This document shows, in pieces, positions 59,745 to 64,000 of a DNA stretch of 64,000 nt. The stretch comes from Marinomonas maritima. GTDB taxonomy: Bacteria > Pseudomonadota > Gammaproteobacteria > Pseudomonadales > Marinomonadaceae. Each line of letters starts with the position of its first letter. The first letter of the stretch is position 1. The notes under the pieces are model-generated. The model saw only the letters and a program-made list of their open reading frames with translations, searched no databases and was not told the DNA's origin. A program made the position numbers and the translations under genes. Where the stretch lies: assembly GCF_024435075.2 (NCBI RefSeq), contig NZ_JAMZEG020000002.1, forward strand, positions 372,001-436,000, written 5' to 3'.

Positions 59745-61622
59745 ATGTTACGTTTTTTTGAAAAATGGGTATCGGCTTATCCGGATATTAAAGCGATACA
59801 ATCTCCAAAAACACTGCTCTCATTTTGCCGCTATTATTCAAAAGGCGTAGAGCTGCCACTTTTACTGATGTCGATTCTTACGGCGACTATCGCTATTCTT
59901 GAAGTAACCTTGTTTAGTTTTATGGGACAGCTGGTGGATTGGCTGATTAACAAAGACCCAAAAACCTTTTTTGCTGAGGAAGGCGCGCATTTATTGTGGA
60001 TGTCTTTGATGATTCTGGTGGCTATGCCATTAGTGACGTTTGTGCATTCCGCCATTATTCATCAGACTTTATTAGGCAATTACCCGATGCGAATTAGATG
60101 GTTATCGCATCATTATATTTTGCGTCAGAGCATGTCTTTTTTTCAGGATGAATTTGCCGGACGTATTTCCACCAAAGTGATGCAAACCTCCTTGGCGGTA
60201 CGTGAAACCGTGATGAAGCTGCTCGATGTTTTGGTCTATATCGGCGTGTACTTTATTTCCATGATTGTGTTGATTGCTAATGCGGACTATCGACTGATGA
60301 TTCCAATGTTAGTTTGGCTGGTGTGTTACATATTACTGCAACTCTATTTTGTCCCAAAATTGAAAAAAATATCGGCAGAGCAAGCCGATGCACGTTCTAC
60401 TATGACAGGCCGTGTTGTTGACAGTTACAGTAACATTTCGACGGTAAAGCTTTTCTCTCACCACGAGCGTGAAGCGGAATACGCGAAAGATGGCATGGAC
60501 GGTTTTTTACAAACGGTTTATAGGCAAATGCGCTTAGTTACTATGCTGAGTGTGGGGGTGCAAACCTGTAACTACGTGTTGACGTTTACAATTGCGGCGT
60601 TGTCTATTTGGTTGTGGACGGACAGTATTATCAGCGTGGGTGCGATTACGATTGCCGTCAGTTTAGCGCTTCGCTTAAACGGTATGGCGCAATGGATCAT
60701 GTGGGAAGTGAGTGCCTTGTTTGAAAACATTGGCATGGTGAACGATGGTATGAAAACGCTCTCTCGGCCTATTGAGATAGAAGACAGGATAGGCGCGCCT
60801 GCATTATCCGTAACGCACGGTATGATTGAATATGACGCAGTGAATTTTCACTACGGCAAACAAGACAGTAAAGTGATTGAAAACCTTGTTTTATCGATTA
60901 AAGCAGGTGAGAAGGTTGGATTAGTCGGGCGTTCTGGTGCCGGTAAATCGACTATAGTGAATTTACTGATGCGTTTTCATGATATTGAATCCGGTCAAAT
61001 TCGAATTGACGGGCAAGACATCACAGGCGTTAAGCAAGATTCCCTACGTGCTCAAATCGGCATGGTGACTCAAGATACATCCTTGCTACATAGAACAGTT
61101 AGAGAAAACTTACTTTACGGTCGACCAGATGCCACTGAAGAAGAAATGATCACCGCCGCCAAAAATGCCGAAGCGCACGAGTTTATTCAAACCCTCACCG
61201 ATCCATTTGGCAATGCTGGTTACGATGCCATGGTGGGAGAGCGCGGTATTAAGCTTTCGGGTGGACAGCGTCAGCGTATTGCGATCGCCCGTGTCTTATT
61301 AAAAGATGCGCCTTTATTAATTTTGGACGAAGCGACCTCGGCACTTGACTCAGAAGTCGAAGCTGCGATACAGGATAGCCTACACACGTTAATGCAAGGC
61401 AAAACCGTTATCGCTATCGCCCATCGATTGTCGACCATTGCCGCGATGGATCGTTTGATCGTCTTAGACAAAGGCAACATCGTTGAGCAGGGTAGCCATG
61501 AAGAACTCATTAAACACGCAGGTATTTATGCGTCACTTTGGGCGCATCAGACCGGTGGTTTTTTGGCTGAAGATATTGACTTTGAAAGTATTGAGACAGA
61601 AGAAAACTTGGCAAATAAATAG
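59745..61622 (+). CDS. ABC-type multidrug/lipid exporter (fused TM and ATPase)
   Basis: A 625-residue half-transporter: six transmembrane helices (about 35-330), then an ATP-binding domain. Walker A is GRSGAGKST (near 396), the Q-loop GMVTQDTSLLHRTVRENLLYG (Q at GMVTQ), the signature LSGGQRQR near 503, Walker B LLILDEATSALD and the H-loop IAIAHRLSTI. All residues for ATP hydrolysis are present; it would work as a homodimer. The substrate is unknown. It sits 31 bp upstream of an SMR gene, so the two are probably co-transcribed. Confidence 0.94.
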   Translation: MLRFFEKWVSAYPDIKAIQSPKTLLSFCRYYSKGVELPLLLMSILTATIAILEVTLFSFMGQLVDWLINKDPKTFFAEEGAHLLWMSLMILVAMPLVTFVHSAIIHQTLLGNYPMRIRWLSHHYILRQSMSFFQDEFAGRISTKVMQTSLAVRETVMKLLDVLVYIGVYFISMIVLIANADYRLMIPMLVWLVCYILLQLYFVPKLKKISAEQADARSTMTGRVVDSYSNISTVKLFSHHEREAEYAKDGMDGFLQTVYRQMRLVTMLSVGVQTCNYVLTFTIAALSIWLWTDSIISVGAITIAVSLALRLNGMAQWIMWEVSALFENIGMVNDGMKTLSRPIEIEDRIGAPALSVTHGMIEYDAVNFHYGKQDSKVIENLVLSIKAGEKVGLVGRSGAGKSTIVNLLMRFHDIESGQIRIDGQDITGVKQDSLRAQIGMVTQDTSLLHRTVRENLLYGRPDATEEEMITAAKNAEAHEFIQTLTDPFGNAGYDAMVGERGIKLSGGQRQRIAIARVLLKDAPLLILDEATSALDSEVEAAIQDSLHTLMQGKTVIAIAHRLSTIAAMDRLIVLDKGNIVEQGSHEELIKHAGIYASLWAHQTGGFLAEDIDFESIETEENLANK

Positions 61623-61653
61623 TGTATTTTACTGGCCCATTTAGAGAAATTTT

Positions 61654-61983
61654 ATGACGTATTTTTTGTTGTTCTTAGCCATACTTGCCGAAGTGATCGC
61701 GACGACGGCATTAAAAGCGTCGGACTCTTTCACTAAACTGGGACCCAGCGTCGTGCTTGTTGTTGGTTATGGGGTGTCTTTTTATCTATTAACCATCGTG
61801 ATGCGCTCGATGCCAACCGGTGTGACTTACGCTATTTGGTCTGGGTTGGGTGTGGTTTTAATTTCGTTGTTTGGCTATTTATTTGCCAATGAAAAACTCG
61901 ATATGGCCGCTTGTTTCGGTATGTCATTGATTGTTACCGGTGTAGTAGTGATTAATGTTTTTTCTAAAACGGTGAGCCACTAG
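61654..61983 (+). CDS. Small multidrug resistance (SMR, EmrE-like) exporter
   Basis: A 109-residue protein with four membrane helices that couples proton entry to export of cationic compounds as a dimer. The essential membrane glutamate is E13 (ILAEVIATTALK), and the helix 3 signature TYAIWSGLGVVLI matches EmrE/Qac proteins. A guanidinium-exporter role (Gdx) is a possible alternative, but the Gdx signature is not evident. SD AGAGAAA. Confidence 0.93.
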   Translation: MTYFLLFLAILAEVIATTALKASDSFTKLGPSVVLVVGYGVSFYLLTIVMRSMPTGVTYAIWSGLGVVLISLFGYLFANEKLDMAACFGMSLIVTGVVVINVFSKTVSH

Positions 61984-62012
61984 ATTATTGGTGTTGTTTG
62001 TCATTTGGTAAT

Positions 62013-62047
62013 AAAAAAATGCGCCCTTACATAGAGCGCATTTTTTA
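62013..62047. terminator. Bidirectional terminator between the SMR and GH13_18 genes
   Basis: Stem AAAAAATGCGC / GCGCATTTTTT with a 10-nt loop. Confidence 0.85.
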
Positions 62048-62057
62048 TGTTTGTTTG

Positions 62058-63818
62058 CTAAGTATTGCTTTTAATTTTGCCTTTTTTATTTGCCAACCAG
62101 ACAAACTGGTAGGGCATCAAGGTGACTTTTCCTAAACGGTCTTCGTATGCTTGTTCCGAGACCAAATCTGTCCAATCATCGGTGGCAATAAGGTTAAGCT
62201 CTGACAAGTTAAAATGTTGTGGCAGATCCGTCATGTTATACACTGCAAACAGGCTTTGTCTTCTGTCCAAACTTTGTCGCCAGAAAGCAAATAAGTTTTC
62301 TCCCATGTGCAAAATATACTGAGTCGCATTCGGGTGGAAAGCGGGTTGAGCGCGGCGTATTTGAGTTAACTTGGTGACACTCTGAAAGACTTTTTGATGA
62401 TGTGTTGGTGAATTTAAGGCGTGTTCTAACTCTTCCATATCCCAAATATGGCGGTTGATTGAGCGATAATGACCCGTGTTATTCACTCGATCCAAATCAT
62501 TTTCTGTACCAAATAGACTGTGAATATAAAAGGCAGGCACGCCTTCTAGCGCCATCATGACACCCGCTGCGCAAAGGAAACGAGCGAACTGCCATTGATC
62601 TGGGCCTTGTTGCGCGGAACCAGACAAGGCATTCCACAGGCTTATGTTGATCTCATAAGGTTTGGCTTCGCCTTGCGGTGTCGTACGCGAACTTATTTTT
62701 CCGCCAAAGCGTTTCATGGTGTTGATTAGCGTTTCTAGTTCCCATTCAGAAAGCAGACCCTCTGTAGGGCGTAAACCTATACCGTCGTGTGACGCCACAA
62801 AGTTCAGGTAAGTGGTGCCTTGTTGAGCGGGTGCCATGCTCATGAGCCATTGCTTTAAATGGCTACAATTCCCCGTGACAAGGCTGTTAATAAGCAAAGG
62901 TGGCAATGAAAAATTGTAGATCAAATGCGCTTCGTTGGCGTTACCAAAATAGGTTAAATTTTCCTGATTGGGTATGTTAGTTTCGGTGATAATGACGGAT
63001 TCTGGTGCGTAATGTTCGATCATTAGTCTTAATAAACGAATGATTTCATGAGTTTGGGGTAGATTAATACAGCTTGTACCAGGAACCTTCCATAGAAAGG
63101 CCACCGCGTCTAAGCGAAACCAGCGAATGCCTTTTTCAAGGTACAAATGAATGATGCGTAGAAACTCCAGCAGAACGTCTGGGTTTTCAAAATTTAAGTC
63201 AACTTGGTCGTGGCTAAACGTACACCAAACGTGTTTTTCACCATTTTTGGTTTGCACTTCTCTGAGTAGTGACGAGGTTCTAGGGCGAACAACGGCGCTC
63301 AAGTCAGCACTTGGGTCTGCTTCATAAAAGAAACTGGCCCCAGGGTTCACGCCTGCTTTGTAGTTCTCAAACCATAAGCTTCGGCTTGAGCAGTGATTAA
63401 TGACTAAATCGCCCATGACTTTGAAATCTTTTGAAAGATTCGACACATGGTCCCACTGCCCACACGAAGGGTTGACCGTCGTGTAATCCATCACACTAAA
63501 GCCATCGTCCGAGCTGTAAGGGAAAAATGGCAGCAAGTGAACCGCAGAAATAGAGTCGGACAATTTGTTTTTTACAAACTTATGCAGTGTTTCTAAAGGC
63601 GCTTCTTCTTTTCTGCGCAAGGTGTCTGCATAGGTAATTAACATAATGTCAGATTGATCCCATAAGTTTCTATGGGGTCTCGGTGATTCTGTTGTCGGAT
63701 CTAGGTGAAAAGTCGTTAAGCACCTTTCAGCCAGCTCTTTGGTGTCTAAATTCGGATAAATAGTCTGCAGATGAGCAATAAGCCGCTGTTCTAGAGGCGA
63801 CAATGGTGCATTTTCCAT
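62058..63818 (-). CDS. GH13_18 glycoside phosphorylase, probably glucosylglycerate phosphorylase
   Basis: A 586-residue alpha-amylase-superfamily enzyme of the sucrose phosphorylase subfamily. The catalytic nucleophile is D237 (WFRLDAVAFLWK), the acid/base E279 (IITETNIPNQEN) and the transition-state D345 (ASHDGIG). The stretch LWKVPGTSCINLPQTH and the ~590-residue length resemble YcjM-type glucosylglycerate phosphorylases more than the ~490-residue sucrose phosphorylases. It would release glucose 1-phosphate from a compatible solute. SD AGGT. It follows another minus-strand gene whose end is at the window edge. Confidence 0.85.
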   Translation of the reverse strand: MENAPLSPLEQRLIAHLQTIYPNLDTKELAERCLTTFHLDPTTESPRPHRNLWDQSDIMLITYADTLRRKEEAPLETLHKFVKNKLSDSISAVHLLPFFPYSSDDGFSVMDYTTVNPSCGQWDHVSNLSKDFKVMGDLVINHCSSRSLWFENYKAGVNPGASFFYEADPSADLSAVVRPRTSSLLREVQTKNGEKHVWCTFSHDQVDLNFENPDVLLEFLRIIHLYLEKGIRWFRLDAVAFLWKVPGTSCINLPQTHEIIRLLRLMIEHYAPESVIITETNIPNQENLTYFGNANEAHLIYNFSLPPLLINSLVTGNCSHLKQWLMSMAPAQQGTTYLNFVASHDGIGLRPTEGLLSEWELETLINTMKRFGGKISSRTTPQGEAKPYEINISLWNALSGSAQQGPDQWQFARFLCAAGVMMALEGVPAFYIHSLFGTENDLDRVNNTGHYRSINRHIWDMEELEHALNSPTHHQKVFQSVTKLTQIRRAQPAFHPNATQYILHMGENLFAFWRQSLDRRQSLFAVYNMTDLPQHFNLSELNLIATDDWTDLVSEQAYEDRLGKVTLMPYQFVWLANKKGKIKSNT

Positions 63819-63888
63819 GTTTACCTGCCTGTCTTTTTTGTCAATGGATGAAAAAAAATACGATGTTATTTAGCCTAATTGCCACCAA

Positions 63889-64000
63889 TTATTTAGGACC
63901 GAACTCGGCCATGTCTAACTCAACCGCTTGTGCCAGTTGCGTCATAACCCTAGGAAAAGCACTTATCACACGGTTCCAACTAGGGATAAAAGGCGTTTCC
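63889..64000 (-). CDS. C-terminal 36 codons of an upstream gene, possibly a glycosyltransferase
   Basis: An open frame enters from the window edge and ends at TAA 63891-63889. The visible tail includes TPFIPSWNRVISAFPRVM and ends AEFGPK. It lies 70 bp upstream of the GH13_18 gene on the same strand. Such phosphorylases often neighbour a glycosyltransferase making glucosylglycerate, so that identity is inferred from context only. Confidence 0.55.
   Translation of the reverse strand, partial: ETPFIPSWNRVISAFPRVMTQLAQAVELDMAEFGPK

Overview
The window reads as one contiguous piece of a Gammaproteobacterium chromosome, most likely an Oceanospirillales marine bacterium close to Marinomonas. This rests on a complete Na+-translocating NADH:quinone reductase (NQR) operon with its maturation genes, an NhaB Na+/H+ antiporter, a pseudomonad/marine-type mfd-csiV pair, an AGE-family mannose-type isomerase and a GH13_18 glucoside phosphorylase. 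Almost everything is ordinary core genome. The only accessory-looking segment is about 42.8-45.2 kb. I do not see an unmistakable new system. The most interesting signals are regulatory architecture and small elements.

Layout. 1-2.7 kb: gloB (cut by the window edge), a divergent yafS-like methyltransferase, rnhA and dnaQ. 2.8-10.2 kb: nhaB with an attenuator-like leader, sohB, then csiV-mfd-folX on the minus strand. 10.2-19.3 kb: nqrABCDEF followed by apbE, nqrM and sthA, i.e. the Na+ pump, its flavin-attachment enzyme, its iron-site maturation factor and a transhydrogenase balancing NADH and NADPH. 19.4-21.2 kb: hpt, a YihY-family membrane protein, an orphan structured region ending in a terminator (possible small RNA), and tRNA-Arg with a near-consensus promoter. 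21.3-29.7 kb: the proteostasis block tig-clpP-clpX-lon-hupB-tRNA-Asp-ppiD. 29.7-37.6 kb: a minus-strand aerotolerance (Bat) operon (moxR, DUF58, DUF4381, batA, fused batB/C, batD) that appears to run on into a DyP peroxidase gene. 37.7-42.8 kb: DUF2835, pyrD, rlmKL, purU and a small unknown gene.

42.8-45.2 kb is a variable island. A type II toxin-antitoxin pair sits between two copies of a ~78-bp hairpin repeat, followed by a heptanucleotide tandem repeat and an apparently intact IS30-family element. 45.2-51.3 kb: DUF3549, yqcC, DUF1853, a GGDEF-EAL protein, rlmA and a beta-carbonic anhydrase. 51.4-56.8 kb: a LysR regulator, an AGE-family sugar isomerase, a divergent ROK regulator, a TyrR-like regulator with a decayed ATPase domain, and a 54-residue membrane protein. 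56.9-64 kb: a HAD phosphatase, a HopJ-family protein, three drug exporters of three families (MFS, ABC, SMR), a GH13_18 phosphorylase that probably handles glucosylglycerate-type solutes, and the last codons of an upstream gene.

Start codons were chosen from Shine-Dalgarno (SD) sequences, overlaps and family N-termini. Several differ from the longest possible ORF (rnhA, mfd, nqrA, nqrC, nqrM, sthA, clpP, lon, hupB, ppiD, pyrD, purU, the ROK gene, the HAD gene, the MFS gene). Family names come from recognition of sequence motifs by eye; no database search was run.
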